From contig OY755175.1 of NCBI GenBank assembly GCA_963576735.1, forward strand, positions 7,580,401-7,644,400: DNA of 64,000 bases, read 5' to 3'. The translations under genes were made by a program, and so were the position numbers. The DNA comes from Bedellia somnulentella. Lineage: Eukaryota > Arthropoda > Insecta > Lepidoptera > Bedelliidae. Of this stretch, positions 45,886 to 58,202 are shown in pieces (position 1 is the first letter of the stretch; each line of letters begins with the position of its first letter). Below the pieces are notes generated by a model that was given only the letters and a program-made list of their open reading frames with translations, did no database searches and was not told the DNA's origin.

Positions 45886-46128
45886 TGACAAAGCTTCTCG
45901 GTCCGGAGGTTGCGAGTTCCATCCCCGCTGAGGGCAACATTTATGTAATGAGCATAAATGATTGTTTCTTAGTCTTGGATATTATTGTTGAGTTAGTATC
46001 CCATGATACAAGTTCCACTTAGTTTGCGGCTAACTTGATCTGTGTATAATATGTTAGTATATTTATTATATTACTTTATATTGTCTTGTAATTAGAATGT
46101 TTTTTGTTAATGAAAACCGCATGTTATT
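45886..46128 (+). mobile_element. SINE-E copy
   Basis: A partial tRNA-like head ('ggaggttgcgagttccatcc'), then 'gctgagggcaacatttatg', 'cccatgatacaagttccac' and 'gcggctaacttgatctgtg', a frequent lepidopteran SINE 3' motif. Confidence 0.65.
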
Positions 46129-46780
46129 GTCTGATAATATGAGTATCAGGTCCCTATACATATTTTAAAAAGGTTACCTCTATCAAACGAGGCCCTTTAC
46201 AAGAAGTAGTATAAATATTTCAAAGACCTCCAAAGTTGTTCGACAAATGGTAGTTGCGGTGGTGTGGTGACACGCCGCGGTAGGGTAGCTGCACCCTCGC
46301 AGCGAGGTGATAAGCGCGACTCAATCACCTGCCTTTGACAGCATCAAGTGACTCTTCCAGCCACCCCTCGCCCTATGGCTTACTATGTATCGCATTTGCC
46401 TACCCACCGCAACAATATTCAATGTAGATTGTTTACACGAGAGTGCCAGCCTCCGATAAACAGCTTAATTTTTCCCATTTCTATAGACATAAATAACTCA
46501 AACAAAATTGCTTGGAATTTTAATTATTTTTCGTAAATCTTTCAGTAACTTTACTGTCGTAAATGTTAAGTCTCGGTTTTTCTGGGGTATAAATATCCTT
46601 CAGATAAAAAAAGTTATGTTTAACAATAAAAACTTATCGCCTTGTCTAGAATTTTCGTCTCGCCAATCCTTCCGATTCCGTCCGAATAATTTTTCGTCAT
46701 CAATCGAATGTTGTTAACAGGTGTAATAATTTTCAGGAGCTGAACCCATAATTACATTTTCCCAAAATGTGAGGGTGAGG
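46129..46780. other. Unannotated stretch upstream of the CpG-rich block
   Basis: A moderately GC-rich patch at 46250-46400 ('cgcagcgaggtgataagcgc') has no frame I recognise. Confidence 0.4.
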
Positions 46781-46819
46781 AGTGTTTGAGGACGAAGGAA
46801 AAGATAGTGTGCTGGCTGT

Positions 46820-46975
46820 TGGGGTCTGCGGCGCGCGCAGTGGCGGCCGGCGGGGCGCGGCGGGGATCGTCGCCGCCGCGCCGCCACTCGCCGCCAACAT
46901 TCAGTCAACATCCACGATTGGGGGGCCGCGCTGCGTCGCGCTCTCTGCCTCTCGAGCGGATCCGATAACCTCCAA
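46820..46975. promoter_or_regulatory. CpG-rich block, candidate promoter or first exon
   Basis: Within AT-rich surroundings I count about 27 CpG dinucleotides between 46829 and 46964, including 'gcggcgcgcgcag' and 'cgccgccgcgccgcc'. A TCAGT initiator-like motif lies at 46901-46905. Frames on both strands (about 60-100 codons) are low-complexity Arg/Ala/Gly strings and look like a by-product of composition. No splice site or conserved peptide confirms a gene, so promoter function is inference only. Confidence 0.35.
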
Positions 46976-49505
46976 ATTACATCCAGTTTTTCTATACCCG
47001 AACTCTGTATGAAAGACAATCGAAAATAAATACAGGCTTACAACTTCCACTAAACTTTTTAATACACCTTGTAACATACCTAGTGAACTTGACCTGTGCT
47101 CGGCTTCGAACAGTCAATGTGTTGCGGATTGTTTAGCTGTCCTATCGATAACATAACCTGTACCACTTTAGTGCTTCAAGGGCATCGTCGAACATCACTA
47201 GTTGCGCTTTGGATGTTTGTGTAGAGACTTAAGGAACCGTTCTCGATTATTTTACCTCATCTTCTAGGGATGTGGGCGTATTCGAAAGTTTGAAAATCGA
47301 TCGATGACGTGCGTGCGTAGGATTGTGTTAACGTAATCTTTGTTTACCTTGGGAATATGCATAGTGTTACAAATTAGCAGACTGCCTGTGCCCATGTGTA
47401 AGGCGGCGCGCTCACCTTAGCAACGGCTGTGTTATCGGGTAAGCCTTTTCAACCCTATTCAAAGCCGGTCAACGTGCTCAATAAAAGTTGGAATATTTTT
47501 ATATACCTTTCTGGAATGTTATACTAGTATTAATTAGTTACTTATACTAGTAGAAACAGTTTTTATTTCGTAGCAATGTTATTCAACTTTATGATCTAAA
47601 AGTTGTAAAAGTTTATTTTTGAATACAAAAGCATGATAGGTGATGTACACTAAATTTTATTTTGTGTAGTACTTGTTTCTTTCCTACTTTTTTAGACCAG
47701 AAGACAACTACCTACTTCACCACCTACACAAAATGTAAGTTGGGCGAGAAAGTTTAGCTATCTCGTTTTGGGTAGCCCTTGATCTTAGTAGAATGAACAA
47801 AAGCAGCACCGTAGCTACAAAAAATAGAGTATCTGTTTTTTATTTAGTAGACACTTCTTTTTGTACAGTATTTATATATTGACCATTGTAGTTTATAGTG
47901 AGTATTAGAATATTTCAAAAATTAAAAGACGTAAATGTTATTAGGAAGTTAATTTATATTTATGACGAAAAATCAAACGATATGAGCCTTCATAGAGTGG
48001 CATGCCAATTCCATTCCTAAATGCAATTTATGTTATACGTATATAAACAATAATGAATATACTATGAATTAAAACCAAACCGGTCCGGAATTACTACAGG
48101 GACATCACTAACCTCACATAAGAAACAAAATCTTATTAGTACACTAATAGCGACGCTTTCCATAACAATTAGTTAGTTATTAAGTAACCAAAACATAGTA
48201 CAGGGAACATATTAATTTAACATTGTACTCAATATTTCGTTCTATTTTATAAAAGCGGCCTTGATTTAGAGCTTTAAGCGGTGATAGCTTTGATATGTTA
48301 ATGTATTAAGCACACGTTCTTACACAAGACAATCAAAGCCTCGAGAACGCGAGAGCGGCAACAATACAACTCTCACTCCAATTTAATTTAGTTTCCCAAC
48401 TCCTAATGAACTTTACCAACTAATGAATAAATAAAACGAGTCTATGATTAGTCATTTTTACCAACGTCTATGAATGGAAGGGTTACTTTCTTCATTTAGT
48501 TTCAATTAATTGGAAAATAGCTTACCAAAATTCTGTAAAAGCGATTAATAAGGCAAGTTATTTACGTATCTTTTATAGGCGACACAAGACTTATTCAAAT
48601 TTTATGTTATCAATATCAATCATCAAATTACTATAAAATCGATGTGTTAACTGAACCCATTAAACCTTACTGCATGTGGGAACTGCATTATAATATTCTA
48701 ATATAGTAATCTTATTTTTGAATTGGAAAACGTGTGTCTGGAAAGTTATTTGGAACTTTTATACGTTGTTGCATGTTTAGTTCATTATTGTTTTAATATC
48801 CAAAATTATTTGGTCAATTCAGTTTATCAACATTTTATTAGAAGTAGCGTGTGCAGTGCAACCTCAAAGACCTCAGATAAGTCCACAAATTTTATTACCT
48901 AAAGACTAACGTAATGACATCATAATTTAACATGTTCGCACTTTATACAAAAAGTTTTTTCCCAGTGCGAGACACAATTACAGAATAAAAAGAAGCCATT
49001 CCGGTTCTTGCGGCATTGGCAAACCGGAGTTCAAGTTAGGGGCAAGCAAACAAGGCTGGTTCAAAAAGATGTGCTTAAACATTTGCATTTTAAGGAGCAC
49101 TTCAAAGAGATGTATGTATAGAATGTTATAGTGTCCTCTCCATTCAGGGCGTCTGAAATGTTTAGGTGGATTGAATACTTGATGGGGACGCGGCTACTGC
49201 ACAGTAACGTAAGGATGAGGTCGTGCGGACCAAAGTAGAAACTAGTCATACTACACTATCATATATATCATTCAGATTTCTTATTTCATTTATTTAAAGT
49301 GTATGTCCGGCCTTGTTATGATAAGTATGACCATATGTGCAAAGTTACGAGGAATAACATTTGGGTATATTGTTATCGATCAGATTGTTGGTAACCTTGT
49401 GTTATGAAGATACTTCCTGGTTTAATTCACTGTATGTTTACCATTTTCATTACTCATTTAAGGCAATGAAACCCAAATTTAATTTACCCTGAAAGCAAAC
49501 GCGAT
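46976..49505. other. Repeat-poor non-coding DNA
   Basis: No gene-like frame or recognised repeat. The 62-codon minus frame at 49061-49249 lacks any family feature. Confidence 0.45.
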
Positions 49506-49512
49506 CACATAA

Positions 49513-49559
49513 ATGTATATACTTTCACCGTTAGTTCCCATAAAGATAGGCAGAGACTT
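49513..49559 (-). mobile_element. RTE LINE 3'-end fragment
   Basis: 'atgtatatactttcaccgtt' then 'agttcccataaagataggca' matches the terminal RTE block. Nothing more of the element is present. Confidence 0.55.
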
Positions 49560-52494
49560 TTTTTGGACTCCGTCGCAAACTTTGTGATAAAATATAGACT
49601 GACCACACGGAACAGCGATTGGAAGCAGAGTAAAACTAGGCCTTGGCCCTATACACGTTACTCACTAGTAGTGAGTCACTACAGTCTGTATGTTTGTAAG
49701 AAATAATCACGTCCAACTTAACCTTTACTAAAAATTCTTTGCCCAAATGTATACATTTCTATGCAATATTTACTCATGTATTGTAAAAAATATCGAAATT
49801 TTCTATTTGATTTCCTCACTAAGCCGGGCGGGATCGTTAGTATATTAGAAACTCTGTCTATTCACAATTTCAAATAACACATGCCGACATTTGAAAAAAA
49901 TGTTTCTTATAATGTTTGCTCATTTCTTTTGAAATGCCAAAGGACGAAAATATTAGATTGTAATTTAAATGGTAATGAGGCTACGAAACTCAATTTGCAA
50001 ATGGGAAAGTTATATAATCAAGATTTGCAATTCACGCTCTACTGGCCAGGGCGGGGATATCATTAGCCGGACTCAAATAAAAATTCTGAAGGATATGCGC
50101 TCAAGTCAACCATATATCATTACTTAACTTTAACCTTAAGCCTTTAAGCGTAAAGCTTTGTCGAGTAAAAATTATGACGGTTCCTAAAACCACTCTGACA
50201 AGTCAGACAATTGTCAAGAAAAACTATAACTGCACCGATTTCATTTAATAAATATTCGACATTTGTTTTGCTTATCCGAAATTTTGCCTTAAAAGTAAAT
50301 TCAGTTATGTCAAAGAAGATATTTATTCGTTCTCTATACATTCTCCTATATGCAAATTCATCTAAATTACTATCACTGCCACTACTATGAGCGCCATTTT
50401 GTAACTAAAAAATACGACAATTATAACGCTAGCCCTCACACTAGCCTGACACAGCCTCGATCTCATGTCAATAATTTCTGACAAATCTACAAATATGTCT
50501 AGTTGGAAAAAATATCCTTGTTTCACAACACAATTGTCATTAGATTACGTTATCGAAAATTGTAACATAATGCCATTCATGTTTAAAACTATTTCTACGC
50601 AAAATATTTTTCAAACTGACATATTTCAACCGACATGTGTCACTGACAATTGTCATGTTGGTGAAATAGGGGCCTGGTAGATGAATCTTTACGCATTATA
50701 TTCATATTCATTCAATCTGAAAAATCCTTGAGATTCCAAACTGCATAAATATACAAAGCTTCTACAATCAAATACGCAGTTAGTTAAACAAATACGAACC
50801 AAGGAATTATTGTTTTTCCAGACGTATCAAACACCAAGTGGAAGTGGCCAGTTTATTAATACTATACTTAAATGAATGTTAAACCCAAAACATCAGTTGT
50901 TATTAAAACAAAACTAAACGAACGTAATCTAATAACTATAAAATTGGATCTCTAAAACGCCGCGTGGTTTCACAGACATAAAAGATTGGTAAAGTGTCCA
51001 TTTATAGATCTCGATTCTCTGCTCGACTAATAGTTCCGTCAGTTTCGTCGGCGTCTAACATAGATAGGGTTACAGAGCTGTTTCAAGCTTGTTTTATGAT
51101 TTGTCCAGCGGATGTCTAAAATAGATTCAGTAGTTCATACAGAGGCTATGTTTGTAAACAGACGGTAAGCTGCCATACTAGTGCGAGTATAGACGTTATA
51201 GTACGTTGGCGATGACTCAGACATGATGTCAACGATGAGATGACACGTGCCATACGACCTTCTATTTACCTACTAAGTACTGAGTCTATTCAATACAAAC
51301 GTTAATTCCACCTTTCAACATATTCATGAGATATTCAGGTATGCTCTTTCAAAGAAATGTAAAAGCGGTGGAACAATCTACGTTATAAATAAGATGAAGA
51401 CCATGGAACACTGATAAAATATTTTATACATTACTTTTTATATTCCGATTAGAAGTTTTATTGTTAAATATAAGTATTACAAAATATCTATCGATATGAA
51501 AATCACACCTGAATATAAAGCAACAGCATTGTGAATTGATCATTCTTTAAATTTAATACAGAGAATCAGATAGAAGAGTCTAGCTCTACTCATAATAATA
51601 ACTGAAGAAAAAACATACCGACTCGACTTCTAATCCACTTACTTTAGGCATTGTAAGACAAAACTAATGAAAACATCTCAGCTCATCTCATCATTATCTC
51701 CAAATAACACGAAGTAACGGATTATTCTACTCAGTTCCATTTTGATATATCATGCAGCACGTTATTTTATTACTTTTATCAATTTTCTGATAAACTCATA
51801 ATGTAAACATTATTTGAGATAATGAATTGGGTCAAAGCGAGATGGATGGTGCGGCCACGGCGCCGGTCAATTCAATCTGTGTAACGAATTTCTATTTATA
51901 ACCAAAGAAGACCAGTAAAACTGAGTATACAGCACTTTCTCCATAAGTTACTACGAGGATGGCGAGGCCATCTAATCCCATTATTTATGACTCAAAAGAT
52001 CCCTTTTCCTTATCCTTTATGGACGTACTTTTTTCACCTTTTCAGAGATCGGAAGTGTATTTCGGTAGTGTTTTATAGTAACACAACATAAACCCAAAAC
52101 TGTTCCTGTTTGAACGTTTGCTTTTATGTTTCAATCTCAAGGAAAATACACTGAATTTTATTATCAAAGATTTTTATTTATTGACTCTTTAGTATCTTTG
52201 TAATGTTATATAAAGAAGTTTTAATAGGAGTATAGCTGCAATTACTAGGAATTCAATTGATTGACTAATACACGGAGACATATACGGAGTTATGAAGGTT
52301 CTAGAGCTATTACTGTTCACTCATGTTATTTGCAATACAGATATCGAGTAATTATCTTATTACGAAATCTTGTCATATTATTTAGCTCTCCAGCACAAAG
52401 AAATGTTAAATCTTGTGGTAGTCAGTAGGTAGTAGTAGGTGATCAATGATAAAGAGATGGCAGTTCTGGATTGGCGGCTACAGAATTTGTAATA
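49560..52494. other. Repeat-poor non-coding DNA
   Basis: Short frames at 49881, 50144 and 50465 show no recognisable domain. No RNA gene was found. Confidence 0.45.
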
Positions 52495-52496
52495 TT

Positions 52497-52712
52497 ACAT
52501 ACATACATACTAATACTTTCGCCATTAGTTCCCATAAAGGTGGCAGAGACTATTGATCGTCAATTTATCAGATCCTAGTAATCCTCTTGAGCTTGATTTA
52601 CATACGTCTATCTTTTTATATATACCTGTTTAATTTTCACGCTTCGTAGCCTGCTTTTGAGCGCATTCTCTATTTGATTTAACGTCTTCTACTGACATTA
52701 TCATAATTGCAA
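52497..52712 (-). mobile_element. RTE LINE 3' end, divergent, TATG-type tail
   Basis: 'tacatacatacatactaata' tail, then 'gttcccataaaggtggcaga' and 'ctattgatcgtcaatttatc'. The coding remnant is too mutated to read. Confidence 0.65.
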
Positions 52713-53530
52713 TATGAATTGGAATGTGTTATGTCAGAATCACTTAGTCACTGCGATGACATTAATGATAAAAAATCCAATAGCCAATCTTTTATTAAGT
52801 TAGTAAAGGAAACGAAATTTGAAACAATATTTCGGATGAGAAAGTATCGCTCAAACCATTCATCATCACTTTGCTTGTTAAGAACAAAGGTTACAATGAG
52901 GACTATCAGCGGTGTTCACATTTGATTCGTCGGAGTTCGGTCAATAGTTTAATTGGTTTACACGCCTCTTCATCTTGTAAAGGCTCATTAGCTCCCGAGG
53001 GTCGAGGTCTGATTGATTATTCTAATTAAGGCATAAATTGGTGAGCGCGAACTCTTGTTCTCCGCTTTTATTTATGGCTCGCTTATGATACTTTAATCTT
53101 TCCGATTTTCACTTAAATCAAGAGCGAAAAGTCGTTTAATTAAATTAAGTGCATCTGGTTAAAAGCATATTTTACATGCACTTCATTATGTTTGGTATTT
53201 TTTTCGCGGATATCTAGAGCAAGGAGAATCGAGCGGAACAGTCGCAATCACCGAAGCGTGGATATCTCAAGGTCATAGCTATATTAATTATATAATTACT
53301 GGTTTCATGCAGACCAAATGTAACAAATCAATACATACAATTGTTTAAGAAGCTCATCAAGCTCTCACTCGTGTCATTCTGATCGACTGTACATAATATA
53401 ATCCGATGAAAGTCACCGAAGTATTCACGAGCTAATTGTAGCGTCGTTTTTTTATCGAAACAATCACAAGTGGATAACCTCATTGAAGATGAGGCAGATT
53501 TATTTACAGGCAGCGCGGTTTGCATGCAGC
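52713..53530. other. Repeat-poor non-coding DNA
   Basis: No gene-like frame with family support. Confidence 0.4.
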
Positions 53531-53537
53531 GTATGAA

Positions 53538-53622
53538 GCGTGACGGCTAACTGTAGTTCAGCGGCCCCGCTGGTTTATCAGAGCCACTATTTATTATGGA
53601 AAATAGCCGGCAGCCGTCACGC
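53538..53622. other. Inverted repeat with an inner hairpin
   Basis: GCGTGACGGCT (53538-53548) pairs perfectly with AGCCGTCACGC (53612-53622). The loop holds a second hairpin, CAGCGG-cc-CCGCTG (53559-53572). The function is unknown. Confidence 0.6.
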
Positions 53623-56600
53623 CTCATCAGATCATCAGCTAAGTAGCGCTCGCTAGCTAACGTGCGCTATGTAGCGCTGTAGCCAACTCACATTACTCTG
53701 GTAACGCGATATGTACGTCAAGTATATTGCTACTAACAGCTGCAATGATGATGAAGTGCTTTAGTTATTGAGTTTCGTTTTGCATTAAACAGTCTATAAT
53801 TTCAGATATAAAAAAGAAAAAAAGCAGTACATTTATGTAAACTGTAAAATCTGTGTAAAAGCAGACACATTTATGTAAACTTGTTAGGAATTATCACAGA
53901 TTCATTTATTCAGACTTAGCACCGAACTTCGAAATAGTGACTATCGTCATTTATGACTCATAGTATTTATCTTGTTCCCTTCCAAAACATGAAATTTTAT
54001 TTAACTTATTTATAATTATTGATAATAATTTATTTTAGCAAAAAAATTTGGTACAATACACTGTCGTTAAATATTTTATTGACTTAATTCTTCTAAACAT
54101 CTTCTAACCACTTTCTTCACCACCAAAGCAGAGCCTGAACGATAAAACTTATTAACAATTAAATTTTGTACAGCACTCATGACCCTTAAATAATTACTAT
54201 TAATACATTGTTCAGAGATGTGCCTCTCCTTAGGTAGAAGAAGATTTAACACTTAAGACAGCAAACACAATAATGACTTCGCACAATGTTAACATCTGTT
54301 CCAATTACATTCCAATATTATCGTTCTCCGTGTTCATTGTAAGCGTCTGTCTAGTATTAAGTTGTATGAATACCCCAAGTGGTAACTAAAGTAACAACTT
54401 CACAATTAGTTTGTGAAGCAATCATAGCATAAATTGTTGAACGAATTTCAACATAATGATTAATACTTACGCCGAATTAGAAGAACATCGTGTTATCCCA
54501 AACGTATATTTAGAGAGTAGGTTGCGTGACTCGAGTCTATTGAAAGAGCCGTTGGTGCAACCGAACCCCAGTAAAAACACAATCATTTCAACCCAAATTG
54601 ACTTGAGTTTTATGTAACGCTGAAAAAAGTGGCCGTCCCTTACGCAACTTAATGCTTTTGTGAAAACGGTGCTAAATGAAAAGAAAGTAAAGGCAGATCG
54701 CTCGAACTTTCATTGCTTTAGAATGTGCATGCGGCAATTGATTGGTGATGTTTAAATTCAATTGAAAGTATTGTATTGACAACTGATTGGATAATTGAGT
54801 TTTATAGATTGAAATGGCACCTTTCTTTTCTAATTTGTTATCTTAGCGTTTAAATAGATTCGTTAACCTTTATCATTTAAGTTATCTATAGATTTGATAG
54901 AAATTTTAGTTTCATCGGCTCTTACGTGTTATTGTTGGGCTTCTTAAAATATACTACATCTTTTTTTAGGGATAGGACAAACCCATTTTGTCTCTGCGGG
55001 GGCTTTCGAAGAAATTGTTTGTTATAACGGGAGAGTCAGTAGCATCCCCAATTTTACAATCCCTTACTTAACTTAAAAAAGTACCTTTTAATTCTAAATT
55101 TCTAACTACAAATTTAGGGATTGATATCTGTGTAGGTGGTAGTTTATTCATATTTAGTAGTCGTAACTACCAGTAAACTAAAAATACTTAGCTATACAAT
55201 TTTACGGTTTTTTAACTGGTAAATAGCCTTGACTTTGCGTGCTGTTATATCGCCATCGTATTATTAAATTAATATTAGCAACCTTCAGTTTTGAGTATCG
55301 TATTAACCTTATTTATTATACTTTATATGCAAAATCTATTTGACTATAAAATGCTGTGCAGTCTCATAAATGTTATGTACATATGTGCATAACATAAATG
55401 TTAAAAAAATATTTATTATTATAAGAATCTTACGTTTTATATCAGCAAAATTCACTTTACCTAGTAAACAATACACATACTTGTTATCTTTTTAATTAAA
55501 CGTCTATCTAGTAACAGCTAACAATATGAAACTTGATGAGTTATTGGTATTGGATATTACACAAACCCAATTTCACAAAATAGTTATTTAGTAATACAAA
55601 AACAAAACTCTATCATGGTTAATTGTGGAACAAAACCTATAATATCACAAACAAAAATGTTGACTTTATCAAAGTGATATCGTAAAAAAATGCGAGCAAT
55701 AAAATCTACACCAACATATCCAGTTTCAAACAAAGACATCATAAAAGATTGACATATTTATCGAAAATTTAATCTCCAGCCTAAGAAATACAAGGGGCTG
55801 CCCAGTATTTGTCTATGGCACCCTTTACTTGTTCCTATTTGTACAGTGTGAGTGGATAAGTACAAGATAGACGGCTATAAAGGAGGATTAGTCCCCCAAC
55901 ACTTAAGAGAGTTCTTTCTAAACTAAGACAAGTAAACACCGCACTTTAACAACGGAATTGACTTGATTTAGGGGATCATTTGGGTCGAGCTTCTATAATT
56001 AAACACACCTATATACATGTACTTACGACTTTATACCCGTAGAAACTTAGGTTTAGAAGAGAGCTTCAGATAAAACTAAAACAACCGTGAAGATGGTAAA
56101 ATAAAAGATTGATGATGATAAAAGATGGGTCATTAAAAATAGATTTAACTTCACCTGTATGTATTTTTATTGGTGTTGTAAACACCAATAAAAATATTAA
56201 ATAAATCATACGTGAACTTAATCAAATAGTATTCGTTTTATTTTAATAATTCTTGCAGCAGAAAAGCAGTAGTATTTGTAATAAAGAAAATTGGATAAAG
56301 TACGGATTAGTACAACTAGGATAGATATTATCATCACGCTAAATTTCATAAGGGATTAGCAGCGATTGAGTGACCTTACCATACAGAAGTGAAACATACA
56401 TATTTGAAATTTCCAATAGTTGTTTATAAAATAAATACGATATTTCGACAAAGTAAAGGTATCGTTGCAAACAGATGGCCGCGGTGAGTCAGTAACTCAA
56501 CTGAGTATTCATAGAGTGAGTAGGTGTGGCAGTCCATCACACACTCTAATCACTGTTTACTAATGAATAAAACAATGAAACAATCAGGAACCAAACTATG

Positions 56601-57804
56601 TAATGGCTGACGAGTTTACACATCAATTAGTCATGAGAAAAAGTTGTTTGCCGGATGTTGAATTGCTAATTCTGCAGTTTAGTAGTTTTGTATGGTTATA
56701 TATTTACTTGATTTCTTGATTTATTCGTATAAAAAATATATAATTCAATTACTAAAGTTTAATGGATTCAATCAAATTGTAATCAGTACAATAACTTATT
56801 AGTAAAGAGTAATATTTGTATTTGTCCGTGATTAATTTTCAAGACTCAGTAAAACTTTTAAATCTTGTTACTCATTCATTTTGACACTTTGTATCTCACG
56901 CATCATAAAATTTTCTAATATTTCGTTAACTTCTTTTTACTATGCAATCTATAAAAACAATCTTCAGAAAAAGTATAAAAGCGTGATTGATCCACGCCTA
57001 TTAGCCGGTACCCTATATTCATAGATATGTTACGTCCGTGAGAATAGTTACACGCAGATTTAACTTTCCTATTTTGATATGATAATAATCATCACGCGAG
57101 GAGCAGTGCCATTACGGTTAACGGTCCGAAATAAATCTATTAGCATCCGTAGAACAATACAGTATTTATCATATAGAGAAAAGGTTTTAATGCGTTATTC
57201 CTTTCTATGTATAACGACCGAGTGGAATTTCAATTAAAATTATAATCAATCGTAATAAAAAAGGAGATGTAGCTATCCATAAAATCCGTGGGAAATTCAC
57301 TTTCAAGTTTACCATTGTTTTAAATATAAAATAACCATTATCGCCTAATAAGTTGAAAATATTAGTACTATGGAAAATATTAGAAATATCAATCCTTTTA
57401 CTTTACGAACAAACACTTTTCGTATGGCTCGTCTTGCGGAGAGGAACTACGCCGTCCAGTACCCCAAAGTAATAAATGTTACTAAAACTGGGTTCTTTTT
57501 CGTAGTAAAAAAATAAAATATATTTAATGTTCGCTCAAGCACCCAGAAAATGACACACACACAAGTATATACTATTCAATTCATAAACCATATATGTTCT
57601 ATAAATAACCCCCGCTCGATAGGCCGACGTAAGCATCAACCGTGGCGTTTGGTTCCCACGCTGCCAGCTAGACTGAGATAGCCTTTGCACCAAGAATGAC
57701 CTGGAGCTAGGGTTACAATGCTCCTTCAGCAGGTTACTATCAGCTATCAAATGAAATAAGCTACACTGCACGAAAACTAATGATATTTTGTAAAAGAAAT
57801 ACAT
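53623..57804. other. Repeat-poor non-coding DNA
   Basis: More than 4 kb with no frame over about 90 codons and no repeat I recognise. Confidence 0.5.
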
Positions 57805-57815
57805 TTAGTTTTTTT

Positions 57816-58191
57816 ACTTACTTACTTATATTATTCCCTTATTCCCATTGGGGTAGGCAGAGACTATCGATCGCCACTTAGTACGATCTTGACAAACCTC
57901 TCTTGCTTCCCTTACATTCATTATTCTTCTCATACATGCTCTTTTATTCTTACTTCGGACCCCGCCTTTAGAAGAACGTTTTCTATCTGGTCTAGAAACG
58001 TTTTACGAGGCCGTCCTCTACTATTAATCCCATCCACATTGGCTCTATATATCTCTTTCGCTACTTTATTTTCATCTATCCTCTCTATGTGCCCAAACCA
58101 CCTCAACGTTCTTTTTTCTATCTTGCATACTACGTCATCTTTCAAACCCACTCGTTCACAAATCACACTATTTCTCACTATATTTTCTATA
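57816..58191 (-). mobile_element. RTE-clade LINE, 5'-truncated, with 11-bp target-site duplication
   Basis: The minus strand encodes KIEKRTLRWFGHIERIDENK and GRPRKTFLDQIENVLLKAG, nearly the same as the 32.9-kb copy, with a (TAAG)n tail. Flanks share TTAGTTTTTTT at 57805-57815 and 58192-58202. A small deletion shifts the frame after LLKAG. Confidence 0.88.
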
Positions 58192-58202
58192 TTAGTTTTT
58201 TT

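Noticed and set aside
46714..47019. Arg/Pro-rich 101-codon frame on the minus strand, and overlapping plus frames
   Set aside because: They arise from CpG-rich composition, with several overlapping frames and no recognisable domain.
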